Source: Opitutia bacterium (GTDB lineage: Bacteria > Verrucomicrobiota > Verrucomicrobiia > Opitutales > Seribacteraceae). Taken from it: a DNA stretch of 34,087 nt. Below the pieces are notes generated by a model, which saw only the letters and a program-made list of their open reading frames with translations, was not told where the DNA came from and did not search any database. Shown here piece by piece: positions 9,402-18,126 of this stretch. The stretch lies in contig PBLJ01000018.1 in NCBI GenBank assembly GCA_002721705.1, forward strand, positions 1-34,087, written 5' to 3'. Made by a program: the position numbers and the translations under genes. Every line of letters begins with the position of its first letter. Within the stretch, counting starts at the first letter, position 1.

Positions 9402-10361
9402 GTGAAAGTAATGGTTTTCGGAGCATCGGGAATGGCAGGGGCTGCATTTTGCTCTGCGGCCGTTCGTCGTGGATTCGAAACCAAAGCTTTTTCCCATCGA
9501 AATCCGGTCAAGGTCGATGGAATTGCCGGCCACACGCGTTTGGACCTCAACGACTTGAATGGTCTGGAACGTCCACTGCTCGATATGTGGCCGGACGTCA
9601 TTGTTAATGCCGCTGCGGTTTCAGAGCCTGACAAAGTGGACCAAGATCCCGAAGCCGCGACTCGAATCAACGTCGACTTTCCTTCTCGTTTAGCGGAAAT
9701 AGCCAACCATCTAGGCGCTCGATTGATACACTTATCCTCGGACTTGGTGTTCGATGGGTCGCAATCACCTTATCGGTCGACCGATTTACCCAATCCCTTG
9801 AGCTCGTACGGTAAACAGAAACTGGACGCCGAAAAAAAGGTGCTTAAGCGATGCCCGGAGAACTTAGTTGTTCTTCGCGTTACCATTCTTACCGGCAACA
9901 GTCCTTCCGGACGACGCAGCGTGCACGAAAAAATGCTTCGATCGATTTCCAAAGGCAAGCGACTTACGCTTTTCGCGGATGAGTATCGGCAGCCCTGCTC
10001 TTGCGACAGCCTTGCTGCTGCCCTGGTCGAGCTTTGTCAAAAACCCAAGCTCAACGGACTCTTCCATTGGGCTGGAGCCGATCGTCTCAGCCGCTATGAA
10101 ATGGGCCAGCTCATTCTCGATCGTTTTGCTTTGCCTCAGGAAGTCTTGAAGACTGGAGAACGCAAAGACTTCGCAGGTGAGGACAAGCGTCCTGCCGATC
10201 TCGCCTTTAATTTACAGCCACTTCAAGGCAAACTCAGCACTTCTCCCGCTACTTTTTCCGAGCAACTGGAGGCAATGGACGTTCCGGATGATCTCTTTCC
10301 TTGGTTTCAGGAAAATTCTCAGAACCCGTCCTGTTACGTTCGAAGGCTGGTTGTCGACTGA
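9402..10361 (+). CDS. RmlD-like NAD(P)-dependent sugar reductase (SDR family)
   Basis: 319 residues from GTG 9402 (MKVMVFGASGMAG), chosen because the Rossmann GxSGxxG motif then sits right at the N-terminus; ATG 9411 is the alternative. It resembles dTDP-4-dehydrorhamnose reductase: VNAAA (68-72), LSSDLVFDG (111-119) and the catalytic Y136-x3-K140 in SSYGKQK. RmlD makes dTDP-L-rhamnose, a building block of surface glycans. No rmlA, rmlB or rmlC is in the window, so the exact substrate is uncertain; RmlD-like proteins also include MAT2B-type and other sugar reductases. The gene is divergent from hisC (101 bases apart) and precedes the lipoate ligase by 8 bases, so those two probably share a transcript. 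Confidence 0.82.
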   Translation: MKVMVFGASGMAGAAFCSAAVRRGFETKAFSHRNPVKVDGIAGHTRLDLNDLNGLERPLLDMWPDVIVNAAAVSEPDKVDQDPEAATRINVDFPSRLAEIANHLGARLIHLSSDLVFDGSQSPYRSTDLPNPLSSYGKQKLDAEKKVLKRCPENLVVLRVTILTGNSPSGRRSVHEKMLRSISKGKRLTLFADEYRQPCSCDSLAAALVELCQKPKLNGLFHWAGADRLSRYEMGQLILDRFALPQEVLKTGERKDFAGEDKRPADLAFNLQPLQGKLSTSPATFSEQLEAMDVPDDLFPWFQENSQNPSCYVRRLVVD

Positions 10362-10369
10362 TTGTTTTC

Positions 10370-11080
10370 ATGCCATTGCTCGTACTGCCTTGCCTGAAAG
10401 ACACGCCGATTGCCAACATGGCGATTGACTTGTGGATGCTACAAGATTTTCCACGCGCCTCTTGTCCCCGGTTTCGTCACTATGACTGGGATCGGCCTTG
10501 CCATACCTTTGGCTATGGTCAGGATTTGGCTTGGGTTGCAAAGCAAACAGGCGCTTCCCTTGAGAGTTTGTTTAGGCGTCCGACAGGGGGAGGAGTAGTG
10601 GATCATCGCAACGACTGGACTTATTCCCTGGTCATACCCATCGATCACCCTGCTGCAGGGCAGCAGATACGTTCGTCTTACCAAGCGCTGCATGCCGCCC
10701 TCGGAGCCGCGATGAAGTCGCTTGGGGCATCGATTTCCGACATCGAGCCTTCAACCAAGCAAGGTGAAGTGGATTTCCCCCTTGCTCCGGGCCTTTGTTT
10801 CGAGGAACCCGTGCCTTATGATTTAACTGTTGCTGGCAATGGGGCGAAGGTGGCTGGAGCTGCGATGAAGAAAAGTCGAGAAGGGGTGCTTTTGCAGGGC
10901 TCAATCCAAAAGCATTTGGTTGCCGATTTTGAATGGGAACTACTGGAGGATGTGTTCGTGGAGCGCATTGCCGACTTTCTCAATACCACAAAGGAAAGCA
11001 GCCCATGGCCAGATGGGTGGGAAGATGCCTGCGCTCCTTTCTTGGCGAAGCTCGAATCCATCGAGTGGCAACGCAGGTAA
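10370..11080 (+). CDS. Lipoate-protein ligase / octanoyltransferase family protein
   Basis: 236 residues from ATG 10370, a single BPL/LplA/LipB catalytic domain without the C-terminal accessory domain of E. coli LplA. Visible motifs are RRPTGGGVVDH (69-79), which binds the lipoyl or octanoyl adenylate, and KVAGAA with the conserved K160. It also has a cysteine in GLCFEEP (C143), at the place where LipM-type octanoyltransferases carry their catalytic cysteine. It could therefore be either a ligase for free lipoate or a LipM-like octanoyl transferase supplying lipoylated dehydrogenases. The start is not sharply fixed; an earlier in-frame ATG (10301) would overlap the upstream reductase. It ends 12 bases before the convergent RNA methyltransferase. 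Confidence 0.85.
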   Translation: MPLLVLPCLKDTPIANMAIDLWMLQDFPRASCPRFRHYDWDRPCHTFGYGQDLAWVAKQTGASLESLFRRPTGGGVVDHRNDWTYSLVIPIDHPAAGQQIRSSYQALHAALGAAMKSLGASISDIEPSTKQGEVDFPLAPGLCFEEPVPYDLTVAGNGAKVAGAAMKKSREGVLLQGSIQKHLVADFEWELLEDVFVERIADFLNTTKESSPWPDGWEDACAPFLAKLESIEWQRR

Positions 11081-11092
11081 AACGCATCAAGA

Positions 11093-12313
11093 CTACCGTT
11101 CCAAGGTGGCTATGCTTTCGACGTGGCGGGTTTGTGGGAAAAGGTCGAAAGGTTGAATGTTAACGACATGGAAGCCGCCTTTGAGTAGAAACTCGACGTC
11201 TCTGGCTTGTGTGGCGGGATCACAGGAAACGTAAACGATGCGTCTTGGCTCGAAGGCAATGGCTTGGCGGAGAAAATCCTGATCACAACCTTTGCGTGGA
11301 GGATCGATTACCAAGGCTGCTTTTTCTCCCGTGAATGGTACTTCCTCGAAAACTTCCGATGCCGAACCCAATATGAATTCGCAATTGGATAGACGATTGA
11401 TGGCTGCGTTCGCCCGTGCCCATTGCGCGGCTTCGGCGCTGATCTCGACCCCCACGCATTGAGCGAATCGGTCGCTTGCTGAAATAGCGAACAATCCGGA
11501 ACCGCAATAGGCGTCCACCAAATACTCAATTTCCGTACCTGCTGCTTGATCGACGACGTATTCTACCATGGAACCAAGAAGAAACGGATTGTTTTGGAAA
11601 AACTCTCCGGCCTTGAACTGGAAAACGCGCTTTCCAACTCTTTCCGTGACAATTTCCTCAGGATTAGTGACCACTCCCTCCATGGTATCCCTCAAGAGCA
11701 AGGTCCCACCGCGTTTACCCGTCCAATTTTCTCGAAGCTCTTTTCTGGCTGAAGGTAAATGATCATTGATTGCGTCGGTTGCGATCGGGCAGTGCTCGAC
11801 GTCGATCAAAGCGCGTCTGCGACCTTGTTGCAGAAAGCCTATTTCGCCAATGCCTTCCGGTCCTTTTTGAAAATGAGGCGTAAGTTTGGAGCGATAACCG
11901 TAAGGACGCGGGGAAGGCCGCGTGGGCAGCGCGTCAAACTCGAGACCCGCTATGCGGGCGAAAGCGTCCGATACGTGACGACGCTTCCATTCCAACTGTC
12001 CCTCGTAGGCGAAATGCTGGTATTGGCAACCACCGCAGGTTTCGAATAAAGCGCAGGAAGGAGTTACGCGCTGGGGCGACGGCTCGAGCACCTTCAGCAA
12101 ATCCGCATCCGAGTAATTTTTGTGGTTGCGATAAATCCGCGCCTGAACGGTTTCACCCGGTAGCACGCCGGGCACCAGAATGACCCAACCGTTATCACGA
12201 GCGACCCCTTGGCCAAGATTGGTCAGACTTTCTATGGCCAACGAAAGTTCCTGATGATATTCGTAAGGTGTCGGCCGAAACTTTTTAGGTACGTCGCGCA
12301 TGGACTTTTGCAT
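11093..12313 (-). CDS. 23S rRNA (uracil-C5)-methyltransferase, RlmD/TrmA family
   Basis: 406 residues from ATG 12313 (ATG 12301 also possible; neither has a clear Shine-Dalgarno). It has a TRAM RNA-binding domain (about 20-78), the four cysteines of a 4Fe-4S cluster (C87, C93, C96 in CALFETCGGCQYQH, and C175 in HCPIA), a SAM-binding motif DAYCGSGLF (267-275), DPPRKG (337-342) and the catalytic cysteine C364 in VSCDP. The enzyme forms a covalent link to C6 of uridine and methylates C5. Family members act on 23S rRNA U1939 or U747, or on tRNA U54; which one cannot be read from the sequence. It is divergent from a second RNA methyltransferase gene, with 60 bases between the starts. Confidence 0.93.
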   Translation of the reverse strand: MQKSMRDVPKKFRPTPYEYHQELSLAIESLTNLGQGVARDNGWVILVPGVLPGETVQARIYRNHKNYSDADLLKVLEPSPQRVTPSCALFETCGGCQYQHFAYEGQLEWKRRHVSDAFARIAGLEFDALPTRPSPRPYGYRSKLTPHFQKGPEGIGEIGFLQQGRRRALIDVEHCPIATDAINDHLPSARKELRENWTGKRGGTLLLRDTMEGVVTNPEEIVTERVGKRVFQFKAGEFFQNNPFLLGSMVEYVVDQAAGTEIEYLVDAYCGSGLFAISASDRFAQCVGVEISAEAAQWARANAAINRLSNCEFILGSASEVFEEVPFTGEKAALVIDPPRKGCDQDFLRQAIAFEPRRIVYVSCDPATQARDVEFLLKGGFHVVNIQPFDLFPQTRHVESIATLER

Positions 12314-12373
12314 GAAAACTTTTACAATCGGGCTCGACCCCGACAAGGGAAAGAGTTTTCTCCTCTTTGTGTC

Positions 12374-13162
12374 ATGATAGAAAGTGTTCAGAACCCCGCT
12401 GTGAAAAGAGTCGTCAAGTTAAGGCGAGCGAGAGTCCGTCGGAACGAGGGTTTGTTTATTGTGGAAGGTCATCGTGAAATCGGAGTGGCGATGAGCGCGG
12501 ACGCAACCTTGAACGAAGTGTTCTTTTGCCGCCAATTGTTTCGTGATGAAAAGCAAGAGGACCTCTTGGCCGCATTGTGGAAGCAAGGTGTCACTTTGAT
12601 TGAAATGGCTCAAGGCCCTTTTGAGAAAATTTCCATGCGTGAAGGTCCGGACGGATTGCTAGCTCTCGTTCCCACTTGGGAGACTAGCCTGGAGTCTTTG
12701 GCTTTAGGGGAAAATGCCCTCGTGCTCGTGATCGCAGGTATCGAGAAACCAGGTAATCTGGGGGCTGTTTTGCGTTCCGCCGAGGCGTTTGGCGTGAATG
12801 CCCTGTTATGCGTGGATCCACAATTGGACCTGTTTAACCCAAATGTGGTGCGCGCGTCCCAAGGGCTTTTGTTCCGTGTGCCAACCGCCCTTTGTGAACA
12901 GCGTGCGGCACTGGATTTTCTACACCGGCGCAACTTGCGTGCCTTCGCTTCCAGCGCACATTGCGAAAAACCACTCTGGGACGTTGATTTTAAAGGAGGC
13001 GTTGCCATCGTCTTGGGCAACGAAGCGAATGGACTCGATCCTGTCTGGATCGAAAACGCCGACGAGAGGTTGACTATTCCCATGCAGGGCAAGGCCAACT
13101 CGCTCAACCTGTCGGTAGCCGCTGGCTGTTTGCTGGCGGAAGCGCATCGGCAACGCCGCTAA
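12374..13162 (+). CDS. SpoU/TrmH family RNA 2'-O-methyltransferase
   Basis: 262 residues from ATG 12374 (MIESVQNPAVKRV). The N-terminal substrate-binding region (about 1-105) precedes a SPOUT trefoil-knot domain with all three motifs: motif 1 IEKPGNLGAVLRSAEAFG (123-140), motif 2 VLGNEANGL (213-221) and motif 3 IPMQGKANSLNLSVAAG (235-251). These enzymes methylate ribose 2'-OH in rRNA (such as G2251) or tRNA (G18). The N-terminal layout is of the RlmB/TsnR-like TrmH group; the target is unknown. Its TAA overlaps the convergent oleD stop by four bases (CTAA at 13159-13162). A longer frame starting at 12209 would overlap the divergent methyltransferase and lacks family similarity. Confidence 0.93.
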   Translation: MIESVQNPAVKRVVKLRRARVRRNEGLFIVEGHREIGVAMSADATLNEVFFCRQLFRDEKQEDLLAALWKQGVTLIEMAQGPFEKISMREGPDGLLALVPTWETSLESLALGENALVLVIAGIEKPGNLGAVLRSAEAFGVNALLCVDPQLDLFNPNVVRASQGLLFRVPTALCEQRAALDFLHRRNLRAFASSAHCEKPLWDVDFKGGVAIVLGNEANGLDPVWIENADERLTIPMQGKANSLNLSVAAGCLLAEAHRQRR

Positions 13163-14166
13163 TCCTGGGCGGCTCCGCTTGCATCGGATTTTAGCCAAGC
13201 AATGGTTTCCTGCAGGCCGTCTTCCATTGAGACAACTGGTTTGTAACCTAAATCCTTTTCGGCGGCGGAACCGTCAAACCAATGATCCTTGGCTAATTGG
13301 GTTGCGACGAAACGAGTCATGGGCGGATCTGTCTTGCGCCGCAAAACTTTCCAAGCGCACTCAAGCGCAAAACCCATCCAGTAGGCTTTGCGAAAAGATA
13401 TTTTGCGTATGACTCGAGGTTCGTTCAACCGATGAAGCAAATCATTCAACCAAGACCAAAGCCTAGTAGGCTCGCCTTGGGAAATGAAATACGCCTTGCC
13501 ACCCGGATGCTCTTTGACGGCCAATGCCTCCAAGGCGACTAAATGAGCGTGGGCTGCGTTCTCAACGTGTGTAAGGTCCACGAGATTACTGCCATCCCCC
13601 ACTATAGCCAACTTGCCCGCGCGAGCTTTTGAAACCACCTTGGGCAGAAGATGCGGGTCACCTGGTCCCCACACCAAATGAGGGCGCAGAGCGATCGTTT
13701 TCAATTTCCCGCCTGAATTGGCTGCCAAAACATCTTTTTCTGCAATGGCCTTGGTTCGAGCATAATGACAAAGCCAATTACTGCCATATGGCAATTCTTC
13801 ACCCGCCCCTTTGAACGGTTGGCCATTGAACACCACGCTCGGCGTGCTGGTATGGACCAAAAACCGGACCTCGTTTGCGAGACACGCTTGCACGACTTGG
13901 CGGGTGGCTGCGACGTTGGCGGATTCATAAGACTCCGCAGTCCCCCAGATTCCCGCTTTGGCGGCAACGTGGAAAAACGCATCCACCCCTTTGCAAAGCT
14001 CGGCGGGAATGGAATTATTGGAGAGATCGATCTTGTGAAAGCGAACCTCGGGCTGTCTCGGGGCGGAGGATCGTCCAATAATCTCCACTTCATGCCCTTT
14101 TTTCAACAGGCCTCGCACGATCCGGGTGCCAATGAAACCTGCTCCGCCAGTGACTACTATCTTCAC
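13159..14166 (-). CDS. oleD: OleD: 2-alkyl-3-oxoalkanoate reductase (olefin biosynthesis)
   Basis: 335 residues, an extended SDR with TGGAGFIG (6-13), the FHVAAKAGIWG block (65-75), TSTPSV (106-111) and catalytic Y135-x3-K139 in HYARTK, plus RPHLVWGPGDPHLLP. The AAKAG-WG and TSTPSV blocks are characteristic of OleD. The enzyme reduces the beta-keto acid made by OleA to a 2-alkyl-3-hydroxyacid, which OleC then turns into a beta-lactone. Its ATG overlaps the oleC stop by four bases, so the two are translationally coupled. No oleA or oleB is present within the window, so the first condensation and the last decarboxylation would have to be encoded elsewhere. Confidence 0.87.
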   Translation of the reverse strand: MKIVVTGGAGFIGTRIVRGLLKKGHEVEIIGRSSAPRQPEVRFHKIDLSNNSIPAELCKGVDAFFHVAAKAGIWGTAESYESANVAATRQVVQACLANEVRFLVHTSTPSVVFNGQPFKGAGEELPYGSNWLCHYARTKAIAEKDVLAANSGGKLKTIALRPHLVWGPGDPHLLPKVVSKARAGKLAIVGDGSNLVDLTHVENAAHAHLVALEALAVKEHPGGKAYFISQGEPTRLWSWLNDLLHRLNEPRVIRKISFRKAYWMGFALECAWKVLRRKTDPPMTRFVATQLAKDHWFDGSAAEKDLGYKPVVSMEDGLQETIAWLKSDASGAAQD

Positions 14167-15836
14167 GAGAGACCTTGCCGGACAGTGTACTCGCGCGCCA
14201 AGGCCAAGCGATGAATTTTGGCATTGTGTCGTGAGTCGACGGGGAACTTACGGCGAAAAAACACTTGGCGGATATTCCGCAAGTGTGGAAAAGCGCTGGC
14301 TTTTGCCAAAAGTTCTTCGCGGAAATAGGCTTTTGCCTGAGCGGTTTTAGGATACGCTCCAGGCTCTGGCTCAATGACGATGGCTCCTTCACGGATGGGT
14401 TTTGTTCCCAAACCAATCAGGGCGGATCGCCTTACCTCCACGTGTTCTTCGAAGATAGGCTCCACTTGTTCGGTGTACAAGGGACCTTCCTTGGTTTCGA
14501 CGTATTCGGCTTTTCGCCCACAGAACCATAACCGACCGTCTTCCGCAAGATATCCCAAATCCCCCATTCGATGCCAAACGACGCCTTTTTCGCGGTCTTC
14601 CACTTTATGTAGATCGTTTGCTTCGGCATTGTTGTCGTATGCCTTGGTTACGATTGGACCGCTAACTGTTATTTCCCCAATTACCCCCGAACCAAGCACG
14701 TCATTTTGTTTCAGGAACTCGATGGCCCCATCCGTGATGGGAAGAATGCGAATTTCCACTTCGGGCAAAGGGCGTCCCAGGCAAGTCCCTTTCCCTTGCG
14801 CGGTCAAACGCGCGGGACCGGCCAAGATTTGATCAGCTGTAGCGGAGGCGACTGGCAAGGCTTCCGTTGCCCCATAAGGCACGTGTATGGAGGCATTGGG
14901 TAAGACTCTTTGGAGTCTTATCAACAGACTTGGAGATGCGCTTGCTCCGGCGATGAGTATTCTTCTTAGGGTGGGCAACCTGAGTTGGTTGGCGCTGCAG
15001 TGGTCGGCTATTTTGCGCCATAGGGTGGGAGATCCGAAAGCATTCGTGACTTTGCGCTCACGAATGGCTTGCACAAGCTTGACCGGATTAGCTCTCGCGG
15101 GATGGCTGGGATTGAGTTCCGGGACCACGGTGGTCATCCCTAGAGCTGGATTGAATAGCCCGAAGATAGGTAAAGTGGTGAGATCGACTTCGCCTCTGCA
15201 CATACCGTATCGATCACGAACCAGCCGCACCTGGGCGTCCAACATGCCGTGTTCGTAACGGACGCCTTTCGGGGGTCCGGTCGAGCCGGAGGTAAAGAGA
15301 ATTGCGGCTAACTCATTAGACTTCACATTGGCTGGGTCGAAGAGTTCGTCGGACTGGAGGCGAGTGAGGTCGTTACGAAATCTTTTTGTTCCCGTCATCA
15401 CCTTGGAACCGATGCTGCGAAAAGCCTTTGGGCGTAAACGAGCCAGTACATGAGCCAAACGTATTCCGACCATGGCGTCAGGTTGGGATTTCCGGACGCA
15501 GCCGAGAAATGCCCTCATTTTCATGCCGGGATCAATGACAATTGGGATAGCTCCGATCTTAAACAACGCGAAGCAGGTTAGTAGGAGGTCCAGTCCGGGC
15601 CGTACCATTACCAACACCCTGGTGGCCCGCTTTATACCAACTTCTTGCAACAGGCGAGCGCAGGCATCCGAGTCCGCGTTCAATTGAGCAAAGGTCAGGC
15701 TATGGTAACGAATGGTTCCATCCAGCCTGCGTCCACGCGGGATACGGGCGGCAATATCTTCGGGTTGACGTTGAGCCGCCCGTGGAAGGAAACGAGCAAC
15801 GTTTGCGGATTCAGTTTCCCGCCCCTCGGGCATCAT
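14163..15836 (-). CDS. oleC: OleC: olefin beta-lactone synthetase
   Basis: 557 residues of the ANL adenylate-forming superfamily. It shows the phosphate loop FTSGSTGPPKG (181-191), a YGATEALP block, and the N-terminal pattern specific to OleC: FKIGAIPIVIDPG (92-104) and VGIRLAH (123-129). OleC uses ATP to close 2-alkyl-3-hydroxyacids into beta-lactones, the third step of head-to-head long-chain olefin synthesis. An ordinary acyl-CoA ligase is the main alternative, but pairing with oleD argues against it. The start ATG 15836 directly abuts the trxB stop (15837-15839), giving a trxB-oleC-oleD operon. The partner thiolase OleA and the decarboxylase OleB are not seen nearby. Confidence 0.88.
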   Translation of the reverse strand: MMPEGRETESANVARFLPRAAQRQPEDIAARIPRGRRLDGTIRYHSLTFAQLNADSDACARLLQEVGIKRATRVLVMVRPGLDLLLTCFALFKIGAIPIVIDPGMKMRAFLGCVRKSQPDAMVGIRLAHVLARLRPKAFRSIGSKVMTGTKRFRNDLTRLQSDELFDPANVKSNELAAILFTSGSTGPPKGVRYEHGMLDAQVRLVRDRYGMCRGEVDLTTLPIFGLFNPALGMTTVVPELNPSHPARANPVKLVQAIRERKVTNAFGSPTLWRKIADHCSANQLRLPTLRRILIAGASASPSLLIRLQRVLPNASIHVPYGATEALPVASATADQILAGPARLTAQGKGTCLGRPLPEVEIRILPITDGAIEFLKQNDVLGSGVIGEITVSGPIVTKAYDNNAEANDLHKVEDREKGVVWHRMGDLGYLAEDGRLWFCGRKAEYVETKEGPLYTEQVEPIFEEHVEVRRSALIGLGTKPIREGAIVIEPEPGAYPKTAQAKAYFREELLAKASAFPHLRNIRQVFFRRKFPVDSRHNAKIHRLALAREYTVRQGLS

Positions 15837-16766
15837 TCACCCTTCTTCGGCTAACCACCGTTCGCATTCGATGGCTGCCTGGCAACCCATTCCGGCGGCG
15901 GTGATTGCTTGTCGATAAACGTGATCCGCGCAGTCTCCGGCGACGTATACCCCGGCAATGGACGTTTTAACCATACTTCCGACGGCAGGCGACAAATAAC
16001 CGTTTTCGTCCAGTTCCAGAACCCCTTCGAAAGGTTTGGTATTGGGGACGTGGCCAATGGCGACAAACACGCCCTTACAGGCAATTTCCTCCGTATCCCC
16101 CGTTTCTCGGTTTAGAATTCTTATGCCTCGGGCCAATCCGTCTTCGTCAGCCAGAACCTCTTCGACCACGGTATTCCAGACGACCTCGATTTTTTCATGT
16201 CCGAGGGTGCGTTCCACCATAATGCGAGAGGCTCGCAATTCATCTCGCCTGTGAATCAACGAAACCTTTGTACAAAAACGGGTCAGGAACAAAGCTTCTT
16301 CGCAGGCCGAGTCACCCCCTCCGACCACGACCACCTCCATGTCTCTATAAAACGCGCCGTCGCAAGTGGCGCAGGTCGTTACTCCCTTGCCGCCGAACAT
16401 TTCTCGTTCACCTGGTATGCCGAGCAGTCTGGGAGAGGCTCCCGTGGAAATAATGACTGATTTGGCTTCGTATACGTTTTGGGCGGAGTGCAAACGCTTC
16501 ACTTCACCATCGAATTCCACCCTTTCGATAAAGTCGTTGGCGTAACGGGCTCCAAAACGAGCAGCTTGCTTGCGCAGGTCTTCCATCAAGGCGTAGCCAT
16601 CCACACCCTCGGGAAACCCGGGAAAATTTTCCACTTCCGACGTGGTGGTCAATTGGCCCCCGGGCATGTCGCCCTCGAGAACCAATGGTTGTAAGTTTGC
16701 GCGCGCCGTGTAGATTGCAGCGGTAAATCCCGCGCAACCCGTTCCTAGTATAATGACGTTTTCCAT
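15837..16766 (-). CDS. trxB: Thioredoxin-disulfide reductase
   Basis: 309 residues from ATG 16766, the usual bacterial low-Mr TrxB length. FAD site ILGTGCAG (6-13), GGQL (37-40), the redox-active pair C132-A-T-C135, the NADPH motif [12 protein letters not shown] (147-158) and the C-terminal VYVAGDC motif are all present. It reduces thioredoxin with NADPH in the cytoplasm. The first FAD motif has Cys where many family members have Pro (GTGCAG rather than GSGPAG); the glycines that matter are kept. The frame extends upstream to 16865, but the extra residues do not match the family. It is the first gene of an apparent operon with oleC and oleD and is divergent from tatD. Confidence 0.95.
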   Translation of the reverse strand: MENVIILGTGCAGFTAAIYTARANLQPLVLEGDMPGGQLTTTSEVENFPGFPEGVDGYALMEDLRKQAARFGARYANDFIERVEFDGEVKRLHSAQNVYEAKSVIISTGASPRLLGIPGEREMFGGKGVTTCATCDGAFYRDMEVVVVGGGDSACEEALFLTRFCTKVSLIHRRDELRASRIMVERTLGHEKIEVVWNTVVEEVLADEDGLARGIRILNRETGDTEEIACKGVFVAIGHVPNTKPFEGVLELDENGYLSPAVGSMVKTSIAGVYVAGDCADHVYRQAITAAGMGCQAAIECERWLAEEG

Positions 16767-16884
16767 GAGGTTGTATATTCTATGCCTTTTAAAATCCTGA
16801 CTTGCGAGTTTAGTGATTTGCCGAAACATTCCAAGCCCCACAACGAAAGCAACGCTTTTTTCCATTAGCTCGTAACTATGTTGT

Positions 16885-17682
16885 ATGCCATTTCTCGATA
16901 GTCATTGCCACTTGGACCGATTTTTTCGTGAGGGAAACTTGCCTGCCATCCTAGATCGGGCAAAGGCTGCGGAAGTGAACCAGTTGGTGACGATTGGCAC
17001 CGAACCGGAGGATTGGTCCATCTATCGCGAACTGGTTCACTCGCACCCCAACCTCATTGCCTATACCGTTGGTTTGCATCCCAACGAAGTGAAAGAAGAC
17101 TGGCAACAGGTAGTTGCAGCAATCGACGAACATCTCGTTGGCGAAAGGCGTCCGGTGGCAGTGGGCGAGATTGGACTGGACTATTTTCGACTGCCCAAGG
17201 ACGAATCCAAGGCTGCTCCTCTCAAGGATTTGCAAAAGGCTGCCTTTGCCTCACAACTCGCGCTTGCCAAGCAAGTGGATCTCCCCGTCGTCATTCATTG
17301 CCGAGATTCATTTAACGACTGCCTACGCTGCATCGATGATGCCGGCATCGATTGGGCAAAGGTCGTGTTTCATTGTTTTTCCGAAGGTCCGGACCAAGTG
17401 CTGCTTCTGAGGGAACGGGGAGGGCGAGCTTCTTTTACGGGCATAATCACCTACGGCAGCGCCGAGAACGTCAGGCAAGCAGCTCTTGCCCAAGGCTTGG
17501 ACCGCTTGATGCTGGAGACGGATTGCCCCTACCTTGCCCCCGCGCCTCATCGCGGAAACCCCAACGAACCGGCTTTTCTTCGGCATACGGCCAAGTTTTG
17601 CGCCGATTTGTTCGAGATCGACTTGGAGACCTTGGGGCAATTGACGACTCTCAATGCCCGAACCTTTTATGGTTTGGAATAA
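16885..17682 (+). CDS. TatD family metal-dependent hydrolase
   Basis: 265 residues, a TIM-barrel metallohydrolase. All expected metal ligands are visible: H7 and H9 (DSHCHLD), E95 (GEIGLDY), H138 (VIHCRD), H163 (FHCFSE) and D213 ([14 protein letters not shown]). TatD proteins are 3'-5' DNases or D-aminoacyl-tRNA deacylases in different bacteria. The common HCFSG turn reads HCFSE here, a small departure next to a ligand. The start ATG 16885 gives MPFLDSHCH, a typical N-terminus. The MazG-like gene follows 13 bases after its stop, so the two are probably co-transcribed. Confidence 0.93.
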   Translation: MPFLDSHCHLDRFFREGNLPAILDRAKAAEVNQLVTIGTEPEDWSIYRELVHSHPNLIAYTVGLHPNEVKEDWQQVVAAIDEHLVGERRPVAVGEIGLDYFRLPKDESKAAPLKDLQKAAFASQLALAKQVDLPVVIHCRDSFNDCLRCIDDAGIDWAKVVFHCFSEGPDQVLLLRERGGRASFTGIITYGSAENVRQAALAQGLDRLMLETDCPYLAPAPHRGNPNEPAFLRHTAKFCADLFEIDLETLGQLTTLNARTFYGLE

Positions 17683-17695
17683 CCATGAACAAGCT

Positions 17696-18064
17696 ATGCA
17701 TGCCGACAACGAAACCACCATCAGTCAACTCAAGGAAAGGATTCGCTCTTTTGCAGATGCTCGCGATTGGGAACAGTTTCACTCTCCCAAGAACTTAGGC
17801 ATGGCCCTTGCGTCCGAAGCGGGTGAATTGATGGAGCATTTCCTTTGGGTTGATCTGGAAGAATCTCGTAGGGTTTGTGATGACACAGCCAAACGGGGTC
17901 TCATTGCAGATGAACTCGCCGACGTTTTGATTTATGCGCTTCGTTTCGCCGACGTCGCGGGGATAGACGCCGCCGAGGCCGTTTTCACTAAAATGGCTCG
18001 CAACGAAGAACGTTATCCCGTGGAAAAGGCAAAAGGATCGTCGCGCAAGTACAACGAATTATAA
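17696..18064 (+). CDS. MazG-like nucleotide pyrophosphohydrolase
   Basis: 122 residues from ATG 17696, an all-alpha MazG-fold protein of the small RS21-C6/DCTPP1-like type. The metal-binding pattern is E41-x2-E44 (SEAGELMEH) and E73-x2-D76 (DELADVLIY). Such proteins hydrolyse non-canonical or excess nucleoside triphosphates to monophosphates plus pyrophosphate, keeping the nucleotide pool clean. Earlier in-frame starts at 17654 and 17669 would overlap tatD and add residues not seen in the family. The companionship with TatD fits a loose nucleic-acid housekeeping cluster. Confidence 0.88.
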   Translation: MHADNETTISQLKERIRSFADARDWEQFHSPKNLGMALASEAGELMEHFLWVDLEESRRVCDDTAKRGLIADELADVLIYALRFADVAGIDAAEAVFTKMARNEERYPVEKAKGSSRKYNEL

Positions 18065-18126
18065 AATTTCTTGATCGGCTTACCACTTATCCTTTAAATC
18101 CTTTGTACCTGAAACCTACCAACCCC

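Noticed and set aside
9301-9447. N-terminal extension of hisC
   Set aside because: The extra residues do not match the family and would overlap the start of the divergent reductase gene.
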